This document shows positions 15,434 to 24,338 of a stretch of DNA of 64,000 nucleotides, piece by piece. Both the position numbers and the translations under genes were made by a program. The notes under the pieces are model-generated. The model was not told the DNA's origin and made no database searches. It saw only the letters and a list, made by a program, of their open reading frames with translations. Location of the stretch: NCBI RefSeq assembly GCF_949296715.1, contig NZ_CASFQD010000057.1, forward strand, positions 62,001 to 126,000, read 5' to 3'. Position 1 is the stretch's first letter. Every line of letters starts with the position of its first letter. This DNA is from an uncultured Alistipes sp. (GTDB lineage Bacteria > Bacteroidota > Bacteroidia > Bacteroidales > Rikenellaceae).

Positions 15434-18007
15434 ATGGAGAAAAATACCAATACGATGTCAAAAGCTATCAAGACGGACACGCCGCAGAAGGTCGATTACA
15501 ACGAGGCGGTCGCCGCGTCGAAGGCCTATTTCGACGGCGACGACCTGGCCGCTACGGTGTGGGTCAGCAAGTATGCCCTGAAGGACTCCTTCGGGAACAT
15601 TTATGAAAAGACACCCCGCGAGATGCACGAACGCATCGCCGCGGAGATCGAACGCATCGAGCAGAAGTACCCCTCGCCGATGAGCCGCGAGCAGGTGTTC
15701 CATCTGCTCGACCATTTCCGGTACGTCATCCCGCAGGGCGGCCCGATGACCGGTATCGGCAACAACTTCCAGGTGGCGTCGCTCTCCAACTGCTTCGTCA
15801 TCGGGCACAAGCACCCGGCCGACTCCTACGGCGGCATCTTCCGCATGGACGAGGAGCAGGTGCAGCTCATGAAGCGGCGCGGCGGCGTGGGGCATGACCT
15901 CTCGCACATCCGCCCCACGGGCAGCCCCGTGCTCAACTCGGCCCTCACGTCGACGGGTATCGTCCCCTTCATGGAGCGCTACTCGAACTCGACGCGCGAG
16001 GTGGCGCAGGACGGACGCCGCGGCGCCCTGATGCTCACGCTCTCGATCAAGCATCCCGATGCCGAGCGCTTCATCGACGCGAAGGTCGACACGGGCAAGG
16101 TGACGGGCGCGAACGTCTCGATCAAGATCGACGACGAGTTCATGCGTGCGGCGATCGAGGGCCGCAGCTACCACCAGCAGTTCCCGATCAAGTCCGACCA
16201 TCCGAAATACGAGCAGAACATCGACGCGAAGAAGCTCTGGGAGAAGATCATCCACAATGCGTGGAAGTCGGCCGAGCCCGGCGTGCTCTTCTGGGATACG
16301 ATCATCCGCGAGAGCGTGCCCGACTGCTATGCCGACGAGGGCTTCGTGACCGTCTCGACGAACCCCTGCGGCGAGATTCCGCTCTGCCCCTACGACTCGT
16401 GCCGCCTCTTGGCGCTCAACCTCTTCAGTTATGTGGACGACCCCTTCAAGCCGACGGCGAAGTTCAACTTCGACAGGTTCCGCGAACACGTGGGTTATGC
16501 CATGCACATGATGGACGACATCATCGACCTCGAGTTGGAGAAGGTCGAGCAGATCATCGCCAAGATCGAGGCCGATCCCGAGGACGAGGACGTGCGCCGC
16601 GTGGAGCTCGAACTGTGGAAGAAGATCCGCACGATGGCGCAGAAGGGCCGCCGCACGGGCCTCGGCATCACGGCCGAGGGCGACATGCTCGCGGCGCTGG
16701 GGCTGCGCTACGGTTCCGACGAGGCGATTGACTTCACGGTCGAGGTGCAGAAGACGCTGGCGTTGGCGGCCTACGGTGCCTCGGTGAAGATGGCTGCCGA
16801 GCGCGGGGCCTTCCCGGTTTACGATGCCGCGAAGGAGGCCGACAACCCGATGATCGCCCGCATCCGCGAGGCCGATCCGGCCCTTTACGAGGAGATGGTG
16901 AAGTCGGGCCGCCGCAACATCGCCATGCTGACGATCGCCCCGACGGGTACGACGTCGCTCATGTCGCAGACCACGTCGGGCATCGAGCCGGTCTTCCGCA
17001 CGGTCTACAAGCGCCGCCGCAAGATCAACCCCTCGGACCACGACACGCATGTCGATTATGAGGACGAAACGGGCGAAAAGTTCCAGGAGTACAACGTCTA
17101 CCACCACAACTTCGTCAAGTGGCTGGAGGCAAACGGATACGACACGTCGAAGCTGGCGACGATCTCCGATGCGGAGCTCGACCGCTGGGTGGCCGCCTCG
17201 CCCTACTACAAGGCGACGGCCAACGACATCGACTGGGTGGCGAAGGTCAAGATGCAGGGGGCGATCCAGAAGTGGGTCGACCACTCGATCTCGGTGACGG
17301 TCAATCTGCCCAACAACGTCTCGGAGGCGCTCGTTGCGGAGGTCTACCGCACGGCGTGGGAGTGCGGTTGCAAGGGTGTGACGGTCTATCGCGACGGCTG
17401 CCGCGACGGCGTGCTGCTCGACAAGAACACGAAGAAGGGCAAAAAGTGCGAGGAGCATCCCGGACAGGTGGCCAAGCGCCCGCGTTCGATCCCGGCCGAC
17501 ATCGTGCGTTTCAAGAACGGCGCCGAGGACTGGATCGCCTTCGTGGGATTGCAGGACGGACGTCCCTATGAGATTTTCACGGGTAAGATCGAGGAGGATG
17601 CCATGTACATCCCGCGCAAGATCACCAAGGGTTACATCATCAAGGTCCGCGAGGAGGACGGCTCGAAGCGCTACGACTTCCAGTATACGGACCGCTACGG
17701 CTATACGAACACGATCGGCGGCATCTCGCGTCTGTTCAACGAGGAGTTCTGGAACTATGCCAAGCTCATCTCGGGCGTATTGCGCCACGGCATGCCCATC
17801 GAGAAGACCGTTTCGCTCATCGAGTCGCTGCATCTGGACAGCGAGTCGATCAATACCTGGAAGACGGGTGTCTGCCGGGCGCTGAAGCAGTATATCGTCG
17901 ACGGCACGAAATCCAAGGGCAAATGTCCGAGCTGCGGGCAGGAGAACATGGCCTACCAGAACGGGTGTCTGACCTGCATGTCCTGCGGCTATTCGAAGTG
18001 CGGATGA
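15434..18007 (+). CDS. nrdJ: Ribonucleotide reductase, adenosylcobalamin-dependent (class II)
   Basis: An 857-residue class II reductase making deoxyribonucleotides without oxygen. Seen: SLSNCFV (first active-site Cys), GGVGHDLSHIRP, NPCGEIPLC (Cys/Glu of the radical centre), NIAMLTIAPTGTTSLM and a late GCKGVTVYRDGCRDG. The C-terminal CPSCG...CLTCMSCGYSKCG is a Cys-rich metal-binding/redox tail typical of long NrdJ proteins. A B12 requirement is implied. The ATG at 15455 is an alternative start. A perfect palindrome lies just upstream and a terminator follows. NrdR or class I/III partners are not in the window. Confidence 0.95.
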   Translation: MEKNTNTMSKAIKTDTPQKVDYNEAVAASKAYFDGDDLAATVWVSKYALKDSFGNIYEKTPREMHERIAAEIERIEQKYPSPMSREQVFHLLDHFRYVIPQGGPMTGIGNNFQVASLSNCFVIGHKHPADSYGGIFRMDEEQVQLMKRRGGVGHDLSHIRPTGSPVLNSALTSTGIVPFMERYSNSTREVAQDGRRGALMLTLSIKHPDAERFIDAKVDTGKVTGANVSIKIDDEFMRAAIEGRSYHQQFPIKSDHPKYEQNIDAKKLWEKIIHNAWKSAEPGVLFWDTIIRESVPDCYADEGFVTVSTNPCGEIPLCPYDSCRLLALNLFSYVDDPFKPTAKFNFDRFREHVGYAMHMMDDIIDLELEKVEQIIAKIEADPEDEDVRRVELELWKKIRTMAQKGRRTGLGITAEGDMLAALGLRYGSDEAIDFTVEVQKTLALAAYGASVKMAAERGAFPVYDAAKEADNPMIARIREADPALYEEMVKSGRRNIAMLTIAPTGTTSLMSQTTSGIEPVFRTVYKRRRKINPSDHDTHVDYEDETGEKFQEYNVYHHNFVKWLEANGYDTSKLATISDAELDRWVAASPYYKATANDIDWVAKVKMQGAIQKWVDHSISVTVNLPNNVSEALVAEVYRTAWECGCKGVTVYRDGCRDGVLLDKNTKKGKKCEEHPGQVAKRPRSIPADIVRFKNGAEDWIAFVGLQDGRPYEIFTGKIEEDAMYIPRKITKGYIIKVREEDGSKRYDFQYTDRYGYTNTIGGISRLFNEEFWNYAKLISGVLRHGMPIEKTVSLIESLHLDSESINTWKTGVCRALKQYIVDGTKSKGKCPSCGQENMAYQNGCLTCMSCGYSKCG

Positions 18008-18037
18008 CCTCCGGATGCCGTTTTTCGACCCCAAAAA

Positions 18038-18070
18038 AGGACCTGGACGGTGCGTTTCAGGTCTTTTTTT
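18038..18070 (+). terminator. Terminator of nrdJ
   Basis: Stem ggacctg... / ...caggtct with flanking A and T runs (seven Ts), about 30 bp after the stop. Confidence 0.82.
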
Positions 18071-18123
18071 GACTGATTTGTGATTTTTTTTCAAAAAATG
18101 AATGGTATTTGCTGAAAAAGAAT

Positions 18124-18131
18124 TATCTTTA
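18124..18131 (+). promoter_or_regulatory. Possible -7 element of the OmpA-family gene
   Basis: TATCTTTA, one base off TAnnTTTG, 44 bp before the start; no well-spaced -33 TTG. Confidence 0.4.
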
Positions 18132-18175
18132 CCAACGAATATGTAGGATCGCCTCTGTGCATATTGAAAACGCTT

Positions 18176-19378
18176 ATGAAAAAATTATTCTTTACATTCG
18201 TCCTCGTAGCCTTCGCATCGTCTGCGGTCTGGGCCGAGGATATGCCCAAGAAACCGAGTTTCTCGGGCTTCGTGACCAATGGATTCTGGGATAACTGGGA
18301 GATTTCCGCAGGTGTGGGTGTCGGTACGGCATTGACGAATGGCGGAAATATGGGTGCCCGGAGTGAACGGATCGGCTTCGAGGGCAACCTCTCGCTGACG
18401 AAGTGGATCCATCCCGTAGTCGGACTGCGCGGCCAGTTGCAGGGCGGCAAGTTCAAGAACTTCGATCCCACGCTCGGGAAACTGTCGTGGCCTTACATGT
18501 TCGCTCACGGCGACCTGTTGGTCAACTTCTCGAACTGGGTGGGCGGTTACCGTGACGATCGTGCCTACTATGCCGTGCCGTTCGTAGGTATGGGCTACAT
18601 GGCATCGAACTTCACGGACGACAGCCAGGCGGACAGCCACTCGGGCGCACGCAACAACTTCGCCTTCACGGCCGGTTTGATCAACAAGTTCCGCGTGTCG
18701 CCGTCGATTGACATCAATCTGGAACTGAAAGGTTTTATTGTAACGTCGCGTCTCTGCCCCGCCCGCACGAACGGTGAATACCTGTTCGGACTGAGTGCAA
18801 CGGCCGGTGTAACCTACCGTTTCAACAACCGGACTTTCCAGCGCGGTGTGGCAGGCTATACGCCGAAGGACATCCAGGCCTTCCAGGATGCCGTGGCTGA
18901 CAGCAATGCGGCTTTGGAGGCTTCGCTTGTCGAGAATGCCCGCCTGAACAAGGAGCTGAAGGCTGCGAAGGCTGCCGCCGAGGCCGAGAAGAGCGCTGCT
19001 GCGGCTGCCAAGGTCGAGGCTGCGAAGGCTGTTGCCGAGGTTGAGAGCGTGAAGGCCGCATCGCCGGCATCGGTTATCCTCTACGACTACAGCATGTCGA
19101 AGCTCACGGCCAAGGAGAAGACCCGTCTGGACCTGATGGCCGACCTCATCAAGAGCGGCCCGAAGGATCGCGTCTACACGATCGAAGGACATGCCGACCA
19201 GCAGACCGGTACGCCTGCAGGCAACAAGCGTGTGGCCGAGAACCGAGCCAAGCACGTATACGAGTACCTCGTGAAGTGCGGTGTGAACCCCGACCAGCTG
19301 ACCTACCAGGGTAAGGGCAATGAGGACGGCCCGTTCCCGGCAGTTCAGAAGGCAAACCGCGCGGTAATCATCAAGTAA
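18176..19378 (+). CDS. OmpA-family outer membrane protein
   Basis: A 400-residue protein with a signal peptide (MKKLFFTFVLVAFASSAVWA), an N-terminal beta-barrel of about 200 residues rich in alternating aromatic/polar strands, an Ala/Lys/Glu-rich coiled segment at about 245-300 and a C-terminal OmpA peptidoglycan-binding domain (VYTIEGHADQQTGTPAGNKRVAENRAKHVYEYL). Such proteins anchor the outer membrane to peptidoglycan and are among the most abundant in Bacteroidales. The ATG at 18176 gives a clean signal peptide. The codon choice (many GGT/GCT) suggests high expression. A perfect terminator follows. Confidence 0.92.
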   Translation: MKKLFFTFVLVAFASSAVWAEDMPKKPSFSGFVTNGFWDNWEISAGVGVGTALTNGGNMGARSERIGFEGNLSLTKWIHPVVGLRGQLQGGKFKNFDPTLGKLSWPYMFAHGDLLVNFSNWVGGYRDDRAYYAVPFVGMGYMASNFTDDSQADSHSGARNNFAFTAGLINKFRVSPSIDINLELKGFIVTSRLCPARTNGEYLFGLSATAGVTYRFNNRTFQRGVAGYTPKDIQAFQDAVADSNAALEASLVENARLNKELKAAKAAAEAEKSAAAAAKVEAAKAVAEVESVKAASPASVILYDYSMSKLTAKEKTRLDLMADLIKSGPKDRVYTIEGHADQQTGTPAGNKRVAENRAKHVYEYLVKCGVNPDQLTYQGKGNEDGPFPAVQKANRAVIIK

Positions 19379-19444
19379 GCGTCTTGAGATTCCCGAAGGG
19401 GACAAAGCGGATCCGGCCAAGCCGGTGTGCCGCAAGTGGAATGG

Positions 19445-19476
19445 AAAAGGACCTGCAGAAGCAGGTCCTTTTTTAT
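19445..19476 (+). terminator. Terminator of the OmpA-family gene
   Basis: A perfect 12-bp stem (aaaaggacctgc / gcaggtcctttt) with AGAA loop and T run. Confidence 0.93.
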
Positions 19477-19661
19477 GTTCCGGTTGGGTTGCTTGGTTTG
19501 GCGTTTCGAGCTTCGTGAACCGATTGCCTGAATGGATACGGAAGGCTATGGCGAGGAATAGATAATATGCTGGCTGACAGAATTTTCAAGCCGCGATAAT
19601 GCCCCTGCCGGAAACGATGGGCGGACTGCTTTCCGATTGGCCGGAAAACTGCTGCTTGTCG

Positions 19662-19952
19662 TCAGCGGATAATGACGGCATTGACTAATTGTACTCCCGA
19701 ACGGCGGTTGATTTCCTCCTTGAGGGCCTCCCGCTGGTAGAAGAGTTCCGAGCGCAGGATGCTCGAACGGATGCGGACATGGAGGATGTGCCGTTCGAGC
19801 CGCAGCTCTGTGGTGTCGGCCGCAGCCTGTGCCCCGACGATCTCGCGCCAGGTGTCGGGCAGACGCCCTTCGGCCACTTTGGCGGCGACGTAGGGGCGCT
19901 TGAAGAACTCGTCGAGCAGTTCACCCATCATCATGGTTCGGGTCCGTCTCAT
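19662..19952 (-). CDS. DUF721/DciA-like protein
   Basis: A 96-residue DUF721 protein: GELLDEFFKRPYVAAKVAEG, LPDTWREIVGAQAA, the 'W..IVG' hallmark, then LERHILHVRIRSSILRSELFYQREAL and a KEEINRR...VNAVIIR end. Members of this family (DciA) interact with the replicative helicase in many bacteria lacking DnaC-type loaders. Its start overlaps the recF stop by ATGA, so the pair is translationally coupled, as is common in Bacteroidota. Whether this short version loads helicase is an inference. Confidence 0.85.
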   Translation of the reverse strand: MRRTRTMMMGELLDEFFKRPYVAAKVAEGRLPDTWREIVGAQAAADTTELRLERHILHVRIRSSILRSELFYQREALKEEINRRSGVQLVNAVIIR

Positions 19953-21271
19953 GCCTCTGCTCCCTTTTGGATATCGGACAGTCTTTCGTGCGTTTCGGTG
20001 GCGGCGTGTGTTGCGCTGTCGTGTTCGGAGCTTTCGGCCCCGGTCGTGATGCCGGGGTGGTCGGCGTCGATGACGGAGCGACCGTTGGTGTCACACCCGG
20101 CAGCATCGGCTGCGGCGGGTGTGTCGGTTTCGGGACTCTCTGCGGCGGTCGTCGCTCCGGTGCGTGCTCCTCCCGGCTCCGTGTGACCCGTGATTGCGCC
20201 GTTTGCGACCGTAAAAAGATGGTAGTTGCCGCCTGCACGGTCGAGAATCCTCCGCAGGCGCGTAGGGTTGCAGTCGGTGATGAAAATCTGCCCGAAGGCG
20301 TCGTCCGAGACGAGCCGGATCAGCTGCTCGACGCGCCCGGCATCCAGCTTGTCGAAAAGATCGTCCAGCAGCAGGATCGGCCGTTCGCCCTTTTCGGCCG
20401 CCACAATGGCGTACTGGGCCAGTTTCAGCGCGATGAGAAAGGATTTCTGCTGCCCCTGCGATCCGTATTTGCGCAGGGGGTAGCCGCCGATGCGCAGCGT
20501 CAGGTCGTCGCGGTGGATGCCCGCCGTGGTAAATTCGTTCACGAGGTCCTTTTGCCGTGCGTCGCGCAGCACCTCCTCGAACGGCCGTTCGTTCAATTCC
20601 GACTTGTAGAGCAGTTCGACCTGCTCGCGGTCGTCCGACAGCCGGCGGTAGTACTCCGCAACAAGGGGCTGCAGCCGCGCGGCAAACTCCCGGCGGCGCG
20701 CATGGATGCGGTTGCCGTGTTCGACGAGCTGCCGGTCGTAGATCGCCAGCATCGTCTCGTCGGGCTGCATCTTGAGCAGGCGGTTGCGCTCGGCCAGCAC
20801 GGCGTTGTAGCGCATCAGCGCCGACAGGTATTTGCGGTCCAGCTGCGAGATGAAGGCGTTGAGGTAGCGGCGCCGTTCGTCGGCCGCGTCGCTGATCAGG
20901 GCGCTGTCCGCCGGGGAGACGATCACCGCCGGAATCAGCCCCACGTGGTCCGCCAGCCGTTCGTACTCCTTGCCGTTGCGTTTGAGCACCTTGCCGCCCT
21001 TGCGCGAGAAGGTGCAGACGACCTGCTCGTGCCGTCCCCCATCGGAGGTGTAGCGTCCCTCGACGAGGAAGAAGTCGGCGCCGTGGCGGATGCTCTGCCC
21101 GTCGGTCATCTGAAGCGACGACTTGCACATCGACAGGTAGTGGACGGCATCGACGACATTGGTTTTGCCGGCGCCGTTGTCACCCACCAGGCAGTTGATG
21201 CCCGGGCAGAAGGCGAGCTCCTCCTGGGCGATGTTTTTGAAATTGAGCAGCGAGATTTTCTCCAGATACAT
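19949..21271 (-). CDS. recF: DNA replication and repair protein RecF, with C-terminal extension
   Basis: An SMC-like ATPase that helps RecOR load RecA at gaps. Walker A is GDNGAGKT (residues 30-37), the signature motif region is YGSQGQQKSFLIAL and Walker B is ILLLDDLFDKLD. The canonical RecF ends near residue 362; this one (440 residues) continues with about 78 low-complexity residues rich in Ala, Thr, Glu and Asp (HTEPGGARTG onward). The ATG at 21271 fits the family's N-terminus (MYLEKISLLNFKN). A -7 box abuts the start, suggesting a leaderless message. DUF721 is coupled downstream; recR is elsewhere (9358). Confidence 0.94.
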   Translation of the reverse strand: MYLEKISLLNFKNIAQEELAFCPGINCLVGDNGAGKTNVVDAVHYLSMCKSSLQMTDGQSIRHGADFFLVEGRYTSDGGRHEQVVCTFSRKGGKVLKRNGKEYERLADHVGLIPAVIVSPADSALISDAADERRRYLNAFISQLDRKYLSALMRYNAVLAERNRLLKMQPDETMLAIYDRQLVEHGNRIHARRREFAARLQPLVAEYYRRLSDDREQVELLYKSELNERPFEEVLRDARQKDLVNEFTTAGIHRDDLTLRIGGYPLRKYGSQGQQKSFLIALKLAQYAIVAAEKGERPILLLDDLFDKLDAGRVEQLIRLVSDDAFGQIFITDCNPTRLRRILDRAGGNYHLFTVANGAITGHTEPGGARTGATTAAESPETDTPAAADAAGCDTNGRSVIDADHPGITTGAESSEHDSATHAATETHERLSDIQKGAEA

Positions 21272-21275
21272 ATGA

Positions 21276-21283
21276 CAAAGGTA
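21276..21283 (-). promoter_or_regulatory. -7 element of recF, adjoining the start codon
   Basis: TACCTTTG on the minus strand, an exact TAnnTTTG match with only 4 bp between it and the recF ATG. Confidence 0.6.
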
Positions 21284-21303
21284 CAAAAAATCCGGACACT
21301 GCA

Positions 21304-21333
21304 TTGTACATTCTGAATAGTTTTGTATCTTTG
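21304..21333 (+). promoter_or_regulatory. Promoter of the TPR-ribH unit
   Basis: TTG (21304-21306), 19-bp spacer, TATCTTTG (21326-21333): a perfect Bacteroidota promoter 44 bp before the TPR gene. Confidence 0.85.
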
Positions 21334-21376
21334 CAAACTATCTTACGGAACATAAACTAAAAACACGACAATTCAT

Positions 21377-22063
21377 ATGGCAAAGGAGCAAGTCGCCGGG
21401 CAGGAGAGTCTCGGCGAAGCAATGAACAAGACGGAGTTTTTTTTCGAGGAGAACGGTCGTAAGATCGGATACATTTTCCTCGCTCTGCTGATCCTGGCAG
21501 CCCTCATCTTCGGCTACCGGTCGCTGATCGTGCAGCCCCGTGCGGAGAAGGCCGCCGAGATGATCGCCGAGGCGCAGTACCGTTTCGAGGCTACGACGCC
21601 CGACTTCGAACTGGCGCTCGTGGGCGACGAGAACGGTGCCGGATTCCTCGACGTGATCGAGAAGTACGGCTCGACCCCTTCGGGCAACCTTGCGAAGCAC
21701 TACGCCGGCATCTGCTACCTGCGTCAGGGCGACCTGGAGAATGCCGCCAAGTATCTGGCAATGTACTCCACCGTGAAGGGTGTTCCGGGCGCGCTGGTCA
21801 ATGCCCAGAACTACGGACTGCAGGGTGACGTGGCCGTCGAGCAGGGCAACTACGCCGCTGCCGTGAAGTTCTACGAGAAGGCCGTAGCGGCTGCCGACAA
21901 CAACCTGACGGCTCCGCAGTACCTGCGCAAGGCGGGTCTCGCCGAGCAGGCTCAAGGCAATGCGGAACGTGCTGCCGAGTTCTACCAGCGCATCCTCACG
22001 TCGTATCCCGCCTCGATGGATGCCCGCGAGGCCGAGAAGCTGCTGGGCAGCGTGCAGAAATAG
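21377..22063 (+). CDS. Membrane-anchored TPR protein (YfgM-like)
   Basis: A 228-residue protein with one transmembrane helix near the N-terminus (about residues 31-48, IGYIFLALLILAALIFGY), placing the rest in the periplasm, followed by TPR-type helical repeats (AKHYAGICYLRQGDLENAAKY, GLQGDVAVEQGNYAAAVKFYEKA, AEQAQGNAERAAEFYQRIL). The architecture resembles YfgM, a periplasmic chaperone-like partner of the Sec translocon, but this is by layout only. It is followed by ribH after 19 bp. Confidence 0.8.
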   Translation: MAKEQVAGQESLGEAMNKTEFFFEENGRKIGYIFLALLILAALIFGYRSLIVQPRAEKAAEMIAEAQYRFEATTPDFELALVGDENGAGFLDVIEKYGSTPSGNLAKHYAGICYLRQGDLENAAKYLAMYSTVKGVPGALVNAQNYGLQGDVAVEQGNYAAAVKFYEKAVAAADNNLTAPQYLRKAGLAEQAQGNAERAAEFYQRILTSYPASMDAREAEKLLGSVQK

Positions 22064-22082
22064 ATAAATCCGACGGAGTAGC

Positions 22083-22613
22083 ATGGCGACCAGAAACCAC
22101 AACCTTTCCAAGTTCGATTCACCGCTGCCGTCGGCTGCCGACATGCGCTTCGGCATCGTGGTGGCCGAGTGGAACCGCGAGGTCACCGAAGCCCTGCTCG
22201 AGGGTGCCGTGCGCACGCTGCGCAACGCCGGGTGTCCCGACATGAACATCCAGATCAAGTACGTCCCCGGAACCTTCGAACTGGCGCTCGGCGCGCAGTT
22301 CTTCGCGGAGTACACCGATGTGGATGCGGTCATCGCCCTCGGATGCGTCATTCAGGGTGACACGCGCCACTTCGACTTCATCTGCCAGGGGGTCACGCAG
22401 GGGATCACACAGCTGCAAATCCAGTGGAACATGCCCATCGCCTTCGGTGTGCTGACCGTCAACGACATGCAGCAGGCGTTGGACCGCTGCGGCGGACGTC
22501 TCGGCAACAAGGGCGACGAAGCGGCGGCCACGGCCATCAACATGGTCAAGCTGCAGATCGACATGGAGGCCGCCTCGCCCGATCACGAACCCGACCGGCG
22601 CAACATCAACTGA
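22083..22613 (+). CDS. ribH: 6,7-dimethyl-8-ribityllumazine synthase
   Basis: A 176-residue lumazine synthase, the penultimate enzyme of riboflavin synthesis. Seen: FGIVVAEWNREVTEALLEGA, the phosphate/substrate segment VPGTFELALGA, and GCVIQGDTRHFDFI with the catalytic His96, then PIAFGVLTVNDMQQALDR and GNKGDEAAATAINMVKL. The length is normal for the Bacteroidales form. Same transcript as the TPR gene upstream. Confidence 0.96.
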   Translation: MATRNHNLSKFDSPLPSAADMRFGIVVAEWNREVTEALLEGAVRTLRNAGCPDMNIQIKYVPGTFELALGAQFFAEYTDVDAVIALGCVIQGDTRHFDFICQGVTQGITQLQIQWNMPIAFGVLTVNDMQQALDRCGGRLGNKGDEAAATAINMVKLQIDMEAASPDHEPDRRNIN

Positions 22614-22678
22614 CCCCGGGGCCGCAGAGAGCGGGAGGGGCCGGAGATAAGGGGCCGGGAGAGAGAAGCTCACCAAGC

Positions 22679-22768
22679 GACAAGAGAGGAATCGAAGAGC
22701 GAGGCCCGGAGCCGGAGAGAGCTGACAAGAGTGGAATCGAAGAGTGAGGTCCGGAGCCGGAGAGAGAG
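22679..22768. repeat. 45-bp tandem repeat, two copies
   Basis: gacaagag[a/t]ggaatcgaag... units at 22679-22723 and 22724-22768 differ at about five positions. They lie between ribH and its terminator in purine-rich sequence (22614-22822) that contains no gene, and are followed by a G9 run at 22795-22803. Confidence 0.88.
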
Positions 22769-22822
22769 TGACAGAACGGAAAGAGGTGAAGCCTGGGGGG
22801 GGGAAGATTCCGGCGGAGAGAT

Positions 22823-22866
22823 AAAAGGGAAGCGGATGTTGCAACAGCAACATCCGCTTCCCTTTT
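22823..22866. terminator. Strong bidirectional terminator
   Basis: A perfect 20-bp stem with AACA loop, starting with aaaaggg and ending with ccctttt then more Ts; shared by ribH and the convergent transporter gene. Confidence 0.95.
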
Positions 22867-22925
22867 GTTTGTGATTCCGACCATCGGCCGGTCCCCCTTA
22901 CAGAGCACTCCCCGGTGCCGGTGTG

Positions 22926-24278
22926 TCAGAAGAGCCCGAGGTTGTCGAGGAAAATCAGCAACAATACGGCCGGACAGACGTAACGCAGCAGGAAGATGAA
23001 AACCCCGCAGATGCGGAATTTCAGCTCGCCGCGGTTGGTGATCTGCTCCTTGAGCACCTTGCGGTCGAGCCGCCACCCGACGAACAGACAGGTGAACAGC
23101 CCGCCTGCCGGGAGCAGGATGTTGGCCGTGAGGAAGTCGAGCGAGTCGAAGAGCGTCAGTCCGCAGATCGTCCAGCCGTCGAGCACCCCGAGCGAGAGCG
23201 ACGCCACGGCGGCCAGCGCCAGGGTCGAGAGCGTTGTGGCCCAGGCTGCGGCGCGGCGGCTCATGTGCCACTCCTCGTGCAGATAGGCCGTGACGACCTC
23301 GTGCAGCGAGATCGTCGAGGTGAGCGCCGCGACGACCAGCAGCAGGAAGAAGACCGACGACCAGACCATGCTCCACGGCATGCCGTTGAAGATGCTCGGC
23401 AGCGTGATGAAGACCAGCGAGGGCCCCGACGTGGGCTCGATGCCGACGCTGAAGACCGCCGGGAAGATCACCACGCCGGCCAGCACGGCGACGAGCGTGT
23501 CGAGGATCGTGACGTTGAGCGCCGTGTGGCGCAGGTTGGTATCCGGCTTGAAGTAGGAGGCGTAGGTGACCATCGTGCCGATACCGATCGAGAGCGAGAA
23601 GAAGGCCTGCCCCAGCGCCACAAGGAACGTTTGCGGCGTGACCTTCGAGAAGTCGGGATGGAAGAAGAAGCGCAGCCCGTCGCCGCCGCCCGGCATGAGC
23701 AGCGAGTGGACCGACAGCGCGATGAGGATGATGAAGAGCAGCGGCATGAGCACCTTGGCCGAGCGTTCGATGCCTTTCTGCACGCCCAGTTCGATGATGA
23801 AGTGCGTGGCCAGCACGAAGAGCGACGTGTAGAGAAGCGGCCGCCACGGGTTGCGGATGAAGTTCTCGTAGAGGCTGCGGTACTCCTCGGCCGTGGTGAG
23901 GTGTGCGAGGTCACCCGTCAGCGAGTGGACCATGTACTCGGCGGTCCAGCCCGAGACCACGAAGTAGAAGCCCAGGATCAGGAAGGCCGCAACGACGCCG
24001 TTGTAGCCCAGGAAGCTCCAACGGCGGTCGAGTGCCTGATAGGCTCCCACGGCATTGCGGTGCGAGGCGCGCCCCACGGTGAACTCCGCAATCATGAGGG
24101 GTAGGCCCAGCAGCACGACGCAGAGGATGTAGATCACGAGGAAGGCCCCGCCGCCGTTGTCTCCCGCGACGTAGGGGAAGCGCCAGATGTTGCCCAGCCC
24201 CACGGAGCTGCCCGCAGCAACCAGCACGGCGCTCATCTTGCCGCCCAGTGTGGCGCGTGTGTGCGAGTGATGATGCAT
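22926..24278 (-). CDS. Sodium-dependent transporter, NSS (SNF) family
   Basis: A 450-residue integral membrane protein with about 11-12 hydrophobic helices. The first helix carries the NSS sodium/substrate signature GSSVGLGNIWRFPYVAGDNG followed by GGAF; a second conserved block is LGQAFFSLSIGIGTMVTYASY. It probably imports an amino acid with sodium, as LeuT, TnaT and MhsT do. The substrate is not evident from sequence. It starts leftward, 61 bp upstream of (before) folB's region of the other genes and stands between folB and ribH. Confidence 0.93.
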   Translation of the reverse strand: MHHHSHTRATLGGKMSAVLVAAGSSVGLGNIWRFPYVAGDNGGGAFLVIYILCVVLLGLPLMIAEFTVGRASHRNAVGAYQALDRRWSFLGYNGVVAAFLILGFYFVVSGWTAEYMVHSLTGDLAHLTTAEEYRSLYENFIRNPWRPLLYTSLFVLATHFIIELGVQKGIERSAKVLMPLLFIILIALSVHSLLMPGGGDGLRFFFHPDFSKVTPQTFLVALGQAFFSLSIGIGTMVTYASYFKPDTNLRHTALNVTILDTLVAVLAGVVIFPAVFSVGIEPTSGPSLVFITLPSIFNGMPWSMVWSSVFFLLLVVAALTSTISLHEVVTAYLHEEWHMSRRAAAWATTLSTLALAAVASLSLGVLDGWTICGLTLFDSLDFLTANILLPAGGLFTCLFVGWRLDRKVLKEQITNRGELKFRICGVFIFLLRYVCPAVLLLIFLDNLGLF

Positions 24279-24338
24279 AAACCGTCCGTTTTGATATGAA
24301 AGCGGGCGGGTGTCCGTGCGGCACCCGCCCGCCGTTTT

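Noticed and set aside
15458..18094. An 878-codon leftward frame opposite nrdJ
   Set aside because: Antisense shadow of a conserved reductase; no recognisable motif.
22679..22768. CRISPR or phage attachment site
   Set aside because: Only two adjacent copies, no spacer, no integrase, no tRNA.
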